This document shows positions 17,332-26,115 of a DNA stretch of 64,000 nucleotides, piece after piece. Made by a program: the position numbers and the translations under genes. The notes beneath the pieces are model-generated. The model was not told the origin of the DNA, ran no database searches, and was given only the letters and a program-made list of their open reading frames with translations. The stretch lies in the NCBI GenBank assembly GCA_040386595.1, contig JAZKFE010000007.1, positions 1 to 64,000 of the forward strand, given 5' to 3'. This stretch comes from JAKFVC01 sp040386595. Its GTDB lineage: Bacteria > Planctomycetota > Planctomycetia > Planctomycetales > Planctomycetaceae. The number at the start of each line of letters is the position of its first letter. Within the stretch, counting starts at the first letter, position 1.

Positions 17332-17376
17332 ATGTTATCATTCATCGAACAATAGTCAATCGTCAAATGATAACAT
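17332..17376 (-). promoter_or_regulatory. Promoter bracketed by inverted operator half-sites
   Basis: Perfect 11-bp inverted repeat: ATGTTATCATT at 17332-17342 and its complement at 17366-17376, centres 34 bp apart. Between and across them on the minus strand lie TTGACT (17354-17359) and TAACAT (17332-17337) with 16-bp spacing, a plausible -35/-10 pair. The -10 overlaps the proximal half-site. The same half-site precedes the HTH regulator gene at 16668. Confidence 0.65.
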
Positions 17377-17433
17377 TTTGCGTGTTCAATTCTAAACTGC
17401 TAGAAATACCTGGGATTGATCAGGATTTGGGCG

Positions 17434-17463
17434 TAAAAAAACCCGGCCAAAAACTTGACCAGG
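17434..17463 (-). terminator. Terminator of the structural-gene operon
   Basis: On the minus strand a 7-bp stem with two G-U pairs (within 17442-17463) is followed by seven T. It lies 25 bp beyond the stop of the glycosyltransferase-like/methyltransferase gene and separates the late operon from the accessory region. Confidence 0.7.
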
Positions 17464-17487
17464 CTATCAACTCTTGCGAACGCACGT

Positions 17488-19182
17488 CTATTCAGACCGA
17501 AACACCATTCCCCATTCAGTCACCGACAGGTCATCGCGATCCCAGATGAGCCCGTAGCCCGCGAAGAACGCTATCCACTCCTCACGAGTCTTGATATTGA
17601 TGTGGCCCCAGGCTGCATCGTCCTCGGCCGTCGTTCGATGTGGGGTGGACGTGAAATAGAACCATTTGCACCTGCTCGCCAGCTGCTTGAAAATCAGGCT
17701 CAATTCTGCGTCCGTGCAATGCTCGAATACCTCCACTGAGTAGACACAGTCGACTGGCTTTGTGATCTGGAATTCATCAATTCGGCTCAATGAGTACCGC
17801 GACGGCATAACCCCCTTGGAGATAGCAAAATCACGCTCCAGCCTATTTACATCCATTCCCTCGGCATCGAGCCCGGCCGCGGTGGCCGCAACCAGAAACG
17901 GCCCCAGTCCGCTGCCTAGCTCCAAGACTGTCTGGCACTTCAGGTCATCTCGAATAAACGCCGCAGCTCTGGCGTGTGTATCAACCAAGCAAGGCCAGTG
18001 CCATTCCGTGAACCCACGATTGATTGAGCCCGCAAAAAACGCCTCGTCGCTTACACCGTTACCCGTTAACGCACTGGAATCCGCAGACAGTACAGACTCG
18101 CGAAACAGCAGTTCCTTCTCATGCTTTTCGACCTCGCGTGAATCGTACAGGTTCCCCGCATTGTCCCCGAGCAGGCAAGCAGCCTCGGTCGGTCGGTAGA
18201 CGTTAGCAGGCCACGCCTCCACGCAGCCGTACCAACCGCTGGCCAAATAGGACCATTCCGGCCTATTAAATGTCTCGCCATTCCTGAGCCAGAAGAATGT
18301 ACCGCTAAAGTGCCAGCGATGGTTACGCACCAAGCGGAAGTGGCCGTATCGCTTGAAGGTGCCAACCATCGGAAATTGACTCAATGCACTCGCAACCATC
18401 GGCCAGTTGTCGAAGGTGGATCGATATAACAACTCAGTCCATTTCAGAGGCACGCCGCCATCGTCATACTTAACCCCCTTGGCGTGTGCGTAGCACGTTA
18501 CCGACTGGTCTCTAGGCAGCGTCCGCATCATATCCAAGAACGTTACTCCCTCGCCTGATTTGGGGTTGTTTCTCCGCTCAATCCAATGATCTATTCTCAC
18601 GTCCCCGAACTCAGCTTGCACCTCGGCAAGCGTTGCGGTGCCTCTGTCGGTGGCAACGCCAATCGTGCGAATCCCATTGAATAGCTCAATCCGCTTGAGG
18701 AGTTGCTGCACGTTCCATCGCCAATTGTCGTTCTTGGCACATGGCCATATGTGGTAAATCAAATTGCGAGTGTCGGCAAATGCCGCCGGAAGCGGTGTCA
18801 ACCTCGCATGTGGATCTGGGATGCCTTCATTTGCCAAATGCGATCTATCGACACGTGTTCGCGGAAACGGAATCAGGTAACGCGGGGCTTGGTCAATTGC
18901 CTCCTCGACCAGTCCCAGGAATGGATTCAACGGATGCCGGAGAACCTTGATCGCTAGCCCATTAGAGATGGATTTAAGCCCTGCGGCCCACCTCTCGGAC
19001 CAGCTCCACTTGATTTGATGCTCTCTTAGCGAACTGGCAATTCGCGTCTTGCGCTCAGTGCAGCCGTGAATGCCCCACGAGTCCATTTTCCGTGCAAGAT
19101 CTTCACACGGGCAACCGTCCTTGGGCGTAACTCCAATTGACTCTAATATATGCTTCATTGCTGTGCCTGGGAGTCCGCTCAT
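17488..19182 (-). CDS. Glycosyltransferase-like / SAM methyltransferase fusion
   Basis: 564 aa, started at the ATG at 19182 that overlaps the upstream stop (ATGA). Residues 9-75 are a Cys-containing motif (CPCEDLARKMDSWGIHGC) seen at the N-terminus of some phage tail-region proteins. Residues about 110-370 contain NLIYHIWPCAKND and YAHAKGVKYD, and HFSGTFFWLRNGE, which resemble rhamnan-synthesis-type glycosyltransferase segments. From residue 419 a class I methyltransferase begins (VLELGSGLGPFLVAATAAGL, SVEVFEHC). It probably modifies a glycan. Last gene of the late operon, next to the adhesin. Confidence 0.75.
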   Translation of the reverse strand: MSGLPGTAMKHILESIGVTPKDGCPCEDLARKMDSWGIHGCTERKTRIASSLREHQIKWSWSERWAAGLKSISNGLAIKVLRHPLNPFLGLVEEAIDQAPRYLIPFPRTRVDRSHLANEGIPDPHARLTPLPAAFADTRNLIYHIWPCAKNDNWRWNVQQLLKRIELFNGIRTIGVATDRGTATLAEVQAEFGDVRIDHWIERRNNPKSGEGVTFLDMMRTLPRDQSVTCYAHAKGVKYDDGGVPLKWTELLYRSTFDNWPMVASALSQFPMVGTFKRYGHFRLVRNHRWHFSGTFFWLRNGETFNRPEWSYLASGWYGCVEAWPANVYRPTEAACLLGDNAGNLYDSREVEKHEKELLFRESVLSADSSALTGNGVSDEAFFAGSINRGFTEWHWPCLVDTHARAAAFIRDDLKCQTVLELGSGLGPFLVAATAAGLDAEGMDVNRLERDFAISKGVMPSRYSLSRIDEFQITKPVDCVYSVEVFEHCTDAELSLIFKQLASRCKWFYFTSTPHRTTAEDDAAWGHINIKTREEWIAFFAGYGLIWDRDDLSVTEWGMVFRSE

Positions 19183-20153
19183 AGTCCGAAGGCCCCCACC
19201 CGACCGGCGCTCGTCTCGACATTTTGAAAGGTCGTCCCGAATGCTCCGGTGATGGACCATCCATCTGTTATTGACCAGACGCCACTACTACCCTGTGCGG
19301 CAAATTCTCGATTATCCGGGCCTACGGCGAGCGAAGAAATTGTAAAGACACCTTTGTAGTGTACGAGTAGGTCTTTTCTCACGCGGTACCCGCCAGCATT
19401 CGCGACACCGCCTACTAATTGGTACCCCATGACATAGCCGCAGGCGGCACAGCCCATCTGTTGGCCGTGAATGGCTCCAACAAATCCTCCAGTGGCAGCG
19501 TCTACAGAAAATGCAGTCTGTGCTGTTGGAGAGTTTCCGTCTTTCGCCAGGGCGATGCCTGCCCCAGCGGCGTCGATGGCGAGGCCATTACAGGTCTGGA
19601 ATCCTGGAGTATCCGGGATTCGTACAGACCACCGGACCGAGCCACCATTCGTCAGTGCGACGCAGTTTTTTAGTCCGACATTCGTCGAGCCACAAACGTA
19701 AACGTTCCCGGATTGGTCAACACAAACTCCAGTGAGTCCAGCTCCATGCGTATATGGCCATCCGGATGTGATCGCCGCACCAGATGCGGCGTCATACTTC
19801 TTGACAGTACCGCCAGAGCCAACCGCATAGACATAACCGCTGTTTGTCACCGCAACGCAGCGGACGCGAGTGCCATACGATGCGGTCCAGAGCACTCCAC
19901 CGGATGAATTAATTGCGACAACATTGTTGTCTGCAGCGCAGGCAAGATAGAGATGCCCGTTGGTCGGGTCACAGGCAATTGATGTGATATCCTTCGGTTC
20001 GGTGTGGATGATACCCAGAACGGCGCCGGTTATTGGATCAACACGAATCACCTCAGTGTTTACCTGGTCGCCAGAAACGAGAGTCGCCTTGGTTATGTAG
20101 AGTGTGTAACCCGTAGAAGGGCCACAGCAACACTTGTTTTGTTTTGCGCCCAT
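19179..20153 (-). CDS. Beta-propeller tail protein / candidate adhesin
   Basis: 324 aa with repeated blades of PQQ/NHL type (e.g. TSIACDPTNGHLYLACAADN, GVCVDQSGNVYVCGS). The N-terminus has a CCCG cluster (KCCCGPSTGYTLY). Position at the distal end of the tail genes, downstream of the tape measure, fits a tail-tip receptor-binding protein. The four-Gly-rich C-terminus contains GAFGTTFQNVETSAG. Stop overlaps the next gene's start by ATGA. Confidence 0.7.
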   Translation of the reverse strand: MGAKQNKCCCGPSTGYTLYITKATLVSGDQVNTEVIRVDPITGAVLGIIHTEPKDITSIACDPTNGHLYLACAADNNVVAINSSGGVLWTASYGTRVRCVAVTNSGYVYAVGSGGTVKKYDAASGAAITSGWPYTHGAGLTGVCVDQSGNVYVCGSTNVGLKNCVALTNGGSVRWSVRIPDTPGFQTCNGLAIDAAGAGIALAKDGNSPTAQTAFSVDAATGGFVGAIHGQQMGCAACGYVMGYQLVGGVANAGGYRVRKDLLVHYKGVFTISSLAVGPDNREFAAQGSSGVWSITDGWSITGAFGTTFQNVETSAGRVGAFGL

Positions 20154-20156
20154 TAA

Positions 20157-20576
20157 TCACCCCGGAGGACAGAGAAGGCCCCAGCAAATCCACACTGGAG
20201 GCTGATAGACGTTAATTGCCGCCACTGGCTGCATATATACAGCCCAGCCCCAGCGTCCAATAAGATCTGCTTCCGACTCGTTGAACAGCCCGCCAGTAGG
20301 GTCGTGCACTTCAATTTGCTCGTAAGCCGAAATCTCACCAATAACCGATTTAACCAGATAGGGGCGATACTCCACATTGCACATCGCCGCGCCGGTCTGG
20401 TAGTCGTATGAGTGGATGGTGAACATCACCATTTGTGGGTCGGCTCCGCCAGGATCTACCCGCGGCCCATTTGGTCGCCCCGAAACCTCGGATCGCATAT
20501 TTAGCGTCATTCGCGAAGCCTTCGCGACATTACGCAAACTGTTCTCGGAGTCGAATGCGAAAATCTGATTAGCCAT
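20157..20576 (-). CDS. Hypothetical tail-tip region protein
   Basis: 139 aa, beta-rich, Trp- and Pro-rich at its C-terminus (INVYQPPVWICWGLLCPPG). Lies between the tail-tip genes and shares a one-base overlap with the upstream gene. Its middle part (EYRPYLVKSVIGEI) suggests a small virion protein. No family recognised. Confidence 0.65.
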   Translation of the reverse strand: MANQIFAFDSENSLRNVAKASRMTLNMRSEVSGRPNGPRVDPGGADPQMVMFTIHSYDYQTGAAMCNVEYRPYLVKSVIGEISAYEQIEVHDPTGGLFNESEADLIGRWGWAVYMQPVAAINVYQPPVWICWGLLCPPG

Positions 20577-20943
20577 TACGTCTCCAGTATCAATTTCTTT
20601 AGCTTAATGGCTGCCGTGTTAGCCTGGGCTCGAAGCACAACTCCCGGCTTAAGTGGCAGCAAGCACGCTTCGCCGGGCTTCAGTCGAATCAGACTGACCA
20701 TTGCCCCGGCTGATTCCGGCCCAATGTCGACGTAGTTGGTAGCATCCAGATTGCGAAACAATGCCCAGCGTGCCGCTACGAGATCACCGAACCCGACCAC
20801 CTCTTCCGTGGTCCCGACAATCTGAGTGTCGCCCTGGGCTCCAATGGTCGTTTGATTCGCTGACAACTGCCCTGGGTGCATGACTCGACAGAGAGTAAAT
20901 TCGTACAACTGAGCGATACTGTGTATTTAATCTCGTTGGCCAT
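20576..20943 (-). pseudogene. Tail-region structural protein with an apparent frameshift
   Basis: The main frame (20576-20908) encodes a structural protein (GQLSANQTTIGAQGDTQIVG, LFRNLDATNYVDIG). It has no good start, whereas an ATG at 20943, 9 bp after the upstream stop, begins MANEIKYTVSLS in another frame. That N-terminus has the form expected for small phage virion proteins of this type. Adding one base around 20905-20915 joins the two. The gene is therefore frameshifted by mutation, sequencing error or recoding. No classical slippery heptamer is visible at the junction. Confidence 0.65.
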
Positions 20944-20951
20944 AATGAAGT

Positions 20952-21911
20952 TTATTCCAAAGGTAGTTGAGTGAAGTCGGACGTTCGGTAAATCTTAAAG
21001 TGCCGCTTGGTAGTAGTGGTTGGCGTCAAGCCGATTGCCTCATCGCCATTAATGTCGAGATAAACGGGTGTGGGAACTGGCTTGTCGTTAGCATCCAGAA
21101 TCCGCTCTGAGTCGGCCCCAGCGGCCAAGTAGGTTGACCCGGATCGAGAGTTGTAGCCCACGTTTTCTAGCTCCAGAATCCACGGCGTGGGAACCTCTTC
21201 GCCGGGTGATCGAGCTTCACGCATGCGGCGGAACTCAATGGAGATTTTCATCTCCCGATAATTAAACCCGTTTTCCCTTTGTCGCCTCCCAATCCTTAAG
21301 CCGGTAATGCGTGCATACCCCTGAGGAACTGCAAGGCCATCGATAACAAAATCGGTGTTATTGACAGTCCCCGGGATATCGAGCAGCCACACCGGAGCAG
21401 CTGGAATCATCTTGGTGACGGTGCACACCCAGTGGTAATCGGTCTTCTCGGCCGGAGGGTCAAACCAGTCCCATGCCGAGTTGACCACAGGGGAGCCAGC
21501 CTTGACCACTGCCCCAGCGCCGGGAGGTGTGTAATCCTCAACGGTTGCCACCGCGGGAACCTGATAGCCTACAGCGTCCCACTCCACTTCCGCGGGCCTC
21601 TTAGTGGGATCTGGGAAAAGGATTTTGTCCTTCTCCTTTTGATCCATTGAGTCCGTCTTGAATGTGATATTCGCCCGCCACATGAGCGGGTTTGAATCTT
21701 CTCGCTTTAGGGTTAATTGATAGGCTGCGAGGTAGGCATTTTCATCAAAAGCATCGCCACGCGCAGGCAGGCAGTCAGAATCTCGAATAGCGGTTTCGCC
21801 CTGAGTAGGATCGTCCGTATAAACAATATACGGGACCGTCACCTCTGTATCGGTCCCGAGATAGGGCCTTCCGCTCCGGCCTTTGATGTCGAGTTTGGCA
21901 GTAATTGCCAT
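20952..21911 (-). CDS. Tail-tip/baseplate-like structural protein
   Basis: 319 aa from the ATG at 21911 (MAITAKLDIKGRSGR). Beta-rich with no catalytic motif; a segment with FREMREARSPGEEV-like charge is present in the last third. Located directly after the tape measure in the tail operon, the usual place for distal tail proteins. Preceded by a 29-bp element that also precedes the terminase gene. Confidence 0.65.
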   Translation of the reverse strand: MAITAKLDIKGRSGRPYLGTDTEVTVPYIVYTDDPTQGETAIRDSDCLPARGDAFDENAYLAAYQLTLKREDSNPLMWRANITFKTDSMDQKEKDKILFPDPTKRPAEVEWDAVGYQVPAVATVEDYTPPGAGAVVKAGSPVVNSAWDWFDPPAEKTDYHWVCTVTKMIPAAPVWLLDIPGTVNNTDFVIDGLAVPQGYARITGLRIGRRQRENGFNYREMKISIEFRRMREARSPGEEVPTPWILELENVGYNSRSGSTYLAAGADSERILDANDKPVPTPVYLDINGDEAIGLTPTTTTKRHFKIYRTSDFTQLPLE

Positions 21912-21919
21912 ATTAAAAA

Positions 21920-21948
21920 GCCCCTCTCGCCTCACGGCAGACTAGGCA
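21920..21948 (-). promoter_or_regulatory. 29-bp leader element, copy 1
   Basis: Identical to 33972-34000. On the minus strand it contains a GCC-GTGA-GGC mini-hairpin with a GNRA-type loop directly followed by the GAGAGGGG ribosome site of the downstream gene. Possibly a shared translational or transcriptional signal. Confidence 0.6.
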
Positions 21949-21960
21949 TTGTGGAATGTA

Positions 21961-23976
21961 CTAAACGCTCAGAACGTTGACCTGCAATGGCTCCCGTGCC
22001 TCGATCTTTTCCAGGATTGTTGCAAGTCGGTCGGTATTGGCTTTGTCGGCCGCAATCTGCTTGTCCTCTTGGGTCTTCTGGAGCCCCTTGACCATTGAGG
22101 AGTATGCGGCAGTAGTTCCGGACTGCAGTGCAGCCGCCGGGCCGCCGGGGAGAACGCTTTCTTTGCGGCCGATGGAGTCGAGTACCGTTTTGCCTTCCAC
22201 TTCGTTGATCACCCCCCTGTTAAGTGCATCCTGTACACTCTTGCGTTGATCGTACTCAGTGCGTTTTTTCTCGATCTCCTCGGCTAGTTGCGGCGAGCCC
22301 TTCTTGATCAGCGACATCATTGTGTTGCTGGCCTGCTTGCGAATTTCTAGCTCCTGCGCCGCTCGTCGCTTCTCCTTGGCTAGATGCTCCTGTGTCTCTC
22401 TGTCGTACTCGGCCTGCTCTTCCGCCATCGCGTCGGCACGTTCTTTAAGGGCTTCAATTCGCCGAGCCTCGGCCAGCTGAGCCTCAAGCTTTTGCCGCTG
22501 CTTCGCCATCTGCTCTAGCCTAATGGCGTGCTGTTGAGCAGACTCCTCCGCCTTGCGATACTCCTCTTGTTTTTGTGCGAGTTCTTCGGCGGCTTTCCTT
22601 CTTTTTTCCTGCTCAGCTTGAGTCTCCATGCCGGTGTTTTCGCCGACCATTTGCCCCGCGTACCCACCCCAGTCCCTGAGTGGCTTTGGCTTAAACTTCA
22701 CCGTAGGTCCAGCAACTCGCGAGTCCTGGAGTCTCGCCATTTCCTGGCGATCTTTCTCCAGCTGCATCCGGTGGTATTCTTCTTGCGACTGAGCACGCAA
22801 GGCGGCAATCTCACCCTCAACCGCACTTGCCGATCTTGGAGTCCTTGCGGCCTGGGCATTGGACTGATCAAACTGAGCCTGCATAACCTCTGTGGAGTGC
22901 TCTCGTTCGCGTCGTCCAACGTACTTTTCTACGCGACTCTCTTGCAGCTTTTTGTTAGAAGCAATCAGCCTCTCATTAGCAGCCTCGACAGCCTTTGTGT
23001 CGTTCGCCCATTCGATCAACTTCGGAATCAGCGACACGCCAATCAGGGCAGCAATGCTACCGATTGACAGTGCCGTTCCCATTACCCCACCTGCCAACGA
23101 ACCGAGTTGATTAATGTTGTTGGTCGTGGCCATCAACATTCCCTTAACCCCGTTGTTCGTGTATCCAGCAACCGCATCCTCCAGGCCGCGAGTGGCCTCC
23201 GTAACCATCATTGTGCGACGGCCCTGGGTATTCAGCCCGGAGGACACAGCCGTTGCGCCAGCCGCCTGCCGATTCATCGCGTCAGTCTCGGCCATCAACC
23301 GCTGCGCGTGCTTGATTGATGCCTCTGACGCCCCGGCCTTTGCCAGGGTGTAAATCCGGATCTGATTAGCAGACATCCCAGCTGTTGCCCGCTCTTTCTC
23401 CATCTGGGCAATCATGGTGTTAACGCTGTTTTTGTTCTTTTCGGTCGCGTCAGACGCCTCTTTGTCTGCCTTGGCCTGATTCTTTAGGCCGTTAATCCTA
23501 GTCTGCTCAGCTCGCGCGGCAGCGATGGTGACCGGATTAACTCCGGCCAACTCTGCCTTATAGAGGCGTAGTTCGTCGGCCGACATGTTGACGGTGGCGG
23601 CCTCTTCGCGGAGCGTGGTAAGAAGTGCTGCACCGGACGCCGCCGCCTTGTCTCTGGCGGTCTTGGCTTCCTGCTCGGCCAGCACCATGTCTCGCTCGGC
23701 CGCCGCCTTTTTCTTCAGTGCTTCGACTTCCTCATTAATCTGCAGTGCAGCATTAATCTGGCCTTCGCTTGCGCCTTTTGCGGCACTGCCCAGGATGTTG
23801 TCTTGGGTAGTTTTGCCTCGCTTCTCGAACTCCTTTCTCTGTCGCTGAAGCTGGCCGATTATGGAATCAATCGACCCGCTCAGCGCCTTATTGCTCTCGA
23901 TGGCAGTATTAGTGCCGGCTGGGTATTTACTAGCATCGCACACAAGAGTTGTGACTAGGTCGCCGATATTAGCCAT
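21961..23976 (-). CDS. Tape measure protein
   Basis: 671 aa. Long alpha-helical/coiled-coil protein that sets tail length, with a central hydrophobic block (LGSLAGGVMGTALSIGSIA) and long heptad-rich C-terminal region (EEYRKAEESAQQHAIRLEQM). Position just after the frameshifted tail chaperones and overlap with their stop by 8 bp are diagnostic. The N-terminus (MANIGDLVTTLVCDASKY) is the conserved start of many such proteins. Confidence 0.88.
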   Translation of the reverse strand: MANIGDLVTTLVCDASKYPAGTNTAIESNKALSGSIDSIIGQLQRQRKEFEKRGKTTQDNILGSAAKGASEGQINAALQINEEVEALKKKAAAERDMVLAEQEAKTARDKAAASGAALLTTLREEAATVNMSADELRLYKAELAGVNPVTIAAARAEQTRINGLKNQAKADKEASDATEKNKNSVNTMIAQMEKERATAGMSANQIRIYTLAKAGASEASIKHAQRLMAETDAMNRQAAGATAVSSGLNTQGRRTMMVTEATRGLEDAVAGYTNNGVKGMLMATTNNINQLGSLAGGVMGTALSIGSIAALIGVSLIPKLIEWANDTKAVEAANERLIASNKKLQESRVEKYVGRREREHSTEVMQAQFDQSNAQAARTPRSASAVEGEIAALRAQSQEEYHRMQLEKDRQEMARLQDSRVAGPTVKFKPKPLRDWGGYAGQMVGENTGMETQAEQEKRRKAAEELAQKQEEYRKAEESAQQHAIRLEQMAKQRQKLEAQLAEARRIEALKERADAMAEEQAEYDRETQEHLAKEKRRAAQELEIRKQASNTMMSLIKKGSPQLAEEIEKKRTEYDQRKSVQDALNRGVINEVEGKTVLDSIGRKESVLPGGPAAALQSGTTAAYSSMVKGLQKTQEDKQIAADKANTDRLATILEKIEAREPLQVNVLSV

Positions 23977-24669
23977 CTAATCCCTTCTCTTCTGGTGCCT
24001 TGGGGGTCGCCTTGGAAGCCAGAGCAAACAGCTTGGCTACACCCACGTCAATCTGTGCCTGAGACAGCTCTACCTCTGGCTTGTGTTCGTAAAACACAAA
24101 ATGTTCTGGAGGCAACTTCATTCCCTGGGCAGTGCAGATTGCCGAAGCAATCCCAGCTGCCATAATGTCTTTGTGATGCTGCCCCTGAGGCCGCTTCACG
24201 AGCCAATCGCACCAGCCGGAAACAAGCTTCATGGGGGCCTGTTTCCGGAATGCGATAAAGTCAAACTGCTTGAAGTGCCAGCACAGTTCCATGAAGTCGT
24301 CGAGTCTCTGGCACTCAGTTAGTTTTTTGGCAACGCCGGTTGGTTCCAGGCGTAGGCTCGGTTATAGAGCGGCGTGAAGATCGCAGAACGCAACCGAGCC
24401 AACTTTGCGACGTTCTCCAGGGTGTCGCTGTAGATTAAATTCTTGTTCTCGTCTACCAAGGACATCTGCAACAGTTTGGCGTTTTCGTACTTCCGCCTGT
24501 CGCGATTGCGAGTCCAGTCCTGATTCACAGCCCAGAGCAACACACCCTCTTGAAATTCCTCTTCAGAGAGTGATTGAATAATCACTGGCCCAAGAACCGG
24601 GCAGACATAGCCTTCGTCGTAGGTGCGAACGCCAGATTGTGCGTCAATATTTTCTTTGAGAGTCGGCAT
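23969..24669 (-). CDS. Tail assembly chaperone fusion (gpGT-like) made by -1 frameshift
   Basis: The zero frame (24319-24669) is joined to the frame that ends at 23969 by a -1 shift at A AAA AAC (24322-24328). The predicted fusion is 233 aa: 116 from the first frame and 117 from the second, beginning LTECQRLDDF. The second frame has no stop between the slippery site and 23969. Small upstream and large fused chaperones wrap the tape measure during tail assembly. Immediately upstream of the tape measure gene, as expected. Confidence 0.85.
24275..24328 (-). promoter_or_regulatory. Programmed -1 ribosomal frameshift signal
   Basis: Slippery heptamer A AAA AAC (24322-24328), in the correct codon phase, sits just before the zero-frame TAA. 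After a 7-nt spacer comes a perfect 7-bp stem GTGCCAG/CTGGCAC (24308-24314 with 24275-24281). Frame arithmetic confirms a -1 shift between the two ORFs. Confidence 0.88.
24319..24669 (-). CDS. Tail assembly chaperone (gpG-like)
   Basis: 116 aa product of normal termination at the TAA at 24319-24321. The protein is acidic and helical (SLSEEEFQEGVLLWAVNQDW) and ends LPKN at the slippery site. Family role: binds the tape measure and recruits tail tube protein. Genes for the tail tube (24690-25106) and tape measure flank it. Confidence 0.82.
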   Translation of the reverse strand: MPTLKENIDAQSGVRTYDEGYVCPVLGPVIIQSLSEEEFQEGVLLWAVNQDWTRNRDRRKYENAKLLQMSLVDENKNLIYSDTLENVAKLARLRSAIFTPLYNRAYAWNQPALPKN

Positions 24670-24689
24670 AGTTGTATCTATTCTTTCAG

Positions 24690-25106
24690 CTAGGCGGGGG
24701 CAGGAGTGAGTACGTAGCCGTTAACTTTTTGGACCATTTCCCACTTCGCAAGTTCGTTGGGACCGCCGCCGGTTACCTTGAACGACTTGATAGGCCCTGT
24801 GGTAACAATCGTTGTCTCGCTGGAGTTCGCGAGCGTGCCGGCGAAAGCAGTCGCTGCCGAAGCCGGGGCAGAAGCCGCTAGCATTGCTGCATGGCTGGCG
24901 TTTCCGGGGTCCCAGTTCCCTTTGGCTTCCATCGTGCCAAAGTCTGGCAGGCCCGGCTCACTTTGCATTGCCGCAGACAGAAGCTCTGTTGCGTCTATCA
25001 TGGTGTTGTCAATTGACAGCATCACATCGGCGCTTGTGACCATGTCGATTGCTGTGGCACCGAGCTTTAGCGTGGTGCCTTTCATTGGAATTCGCTCAGT
25101 GGTCAT
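24690..25106 (-). CDS. Major tail tube protein
   Basis: 138 aa, beta-rich with Ala/Ser/Gly-rich C-terminal half. The start (RIPMKGTTLKLGATAI) and the pattern of a small protein upstream of the tail chaperones and tape measure are typical of siphovirus tail tube proteins. The domain resembles those of the Ig-like-extended tube family, but assignment is from position and general character. Confidence 0.7.
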   Translation of the reverse strand: MTTERIPMKGTTLKLGATAIDMVTSADVMLSIDNTMIDATELLSAAMQSEPGLPDFGTMEAKGNWDPGNASHAAMLAASAPASAATAFAGTLANSSETTIVTTGPIKSFKVTGGGPNELAKWEMVQKVNGYVLTPAPA

Positions 25107-25126
25107 GGCTATATCTTTCTAATGGC

Positions 25127-25663
25127 CTAGCCCAATTTGGTAATTGCTTTTTCGATACCGGCCTTTAGTGTTTCCACCATGACCTGTAATACTTTTGATT
25201 CAGCCGCCGCGGACGCCGCTTTGATGTATCCATGCGGCGTCATTCGGCCTCGCTTCATTCGTTTGCTCTTCGTCTTAACGATCTTGCGAGCCCGTTTTTT
25301 TCCCGCCCAGATGCCTTTCTCGCCGGTGAATCGATCCTTAGTCCCGGTGACATACCACGGAGAATATGGGGCACGAGTTGATCCGGGTTTCTGGCCTACA
25401 TTCAACCCAGATTTGGCGGCCGCAACTCCATCGCCAGCCTTTACTCCGCGGCTCTTTATCCCCTTTCGAGTCGCCCCAGGTGCGACAGTCACGCCTTTAA
25501 CTTTTCTGGGCTCTCCGATTGGAGCTTTTGCCGCCTGCTCTTTAGCTAAAACCTTCCCCGCTTTGTTGACCGCCTTTTGGGCAATTCCGAATCCGGCCAT
25601 TCCGAGGTACGCAAGCTGTGCGTCACACTTTGCTATCGCGGCTCGGCACTCTTCTGGCGTCAT
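25127..25663 (-). CDS. HK97-gp10-like tail component
   Basis: 178 aa, basic and helical at the N-terminus (AKCDAQLAYLGMAGFGIAQK), with a basic central segment (KKRARKIVKTKSKRMKRGRM). These features and its place between tail terminator-like and tube genes fit the gp10 family of head-tail joining or tail-completion proteins. The stop and the next start overlap by ATGA. Moderate confidence. Confidence 0.65.
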   Translation of the reverse strand: MTPEECRAAIAKCDAQLAYLGMAGFGIAQKAVNKAGKVLAKEQAAKAPIGEPRKVKGVTVAPGATRKGIKSRGVKAGDGVAAAKSGLNVGQKPGSTRAPYSPWYVTGTKDRFTGEKGIWAGKKRARKIVKTKSKRMKRGRMTPHGYIKAASAAAESKVLQVMVETLKAGIEKAITKLG

Positions 25664-26115
25664 GGGGGCGACACTTCTGCTTTAATCGTGATTCCAGCTT
25701 TGAACAACAATTGGGTCTCAATTAGATCCCTGTCGGGGTTCTCAACGTCGTCGTATCCGCACTCCCTGACCTTGACTCGATTGGCAGGAAATCGATATCC
25801 ATTCACTCGCTGGTAGATCTGTTGAAAGATCAGGTTTCGGACTGCAATTTCTGCTGTAGCCTTAGTTGGCAGTTTGTCGCGAACCCAAACGATTATCGTG
25901 TGGACCGAAGGATCTTCGCCGTCTAAAGAATCGCTAAGCTGAATGGCTGAAACATGGGTAACATCGACCTGCAATTGAGTCACGTCGCCAAGCTCTTCAA
26001 TCGTCAAATAGCTGTATGCGCTCGGAGCAGGCAGGGTGTATTTATCGCCTGCATTAATCCACGCAACTAACGCCTGGCAGGCTTCATCGCTCGGTGCAAT
26101 TGTTACGTCAGCCAT
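25660..26115 (-). CDS. Tail terminator-like protein
   Basis: 151 aa mixed alpha/beta protein (QALVAWINAGDKYTLPAPS, VRNLIFQQIYQRVNG). Position between the gp10-like and connector genes fits the tail terminator or minor tail U family. No diagnostic motif is seen. Confidence 0.55.
   Translation of the reverse strand: MADVTIAPSDEACQALVAWINAGDKYTLPAPSAYSYLTIEELGDVTQLQVDVTHVSAIQLSDSLDGEDPSVHTIIVWVRDKLPTKATAEIAVRNLIFQQIYQRVNGYRFPANRVKVRECGYDDVENPDRDLIETQLLFKAGITIKAEVSPP

Noticed and set aside
20576..20908. Programmed frameshift in the tail-region gene
   Set aside because: No slippery heptamer at the junction; mutation or sequencing error is more likely.
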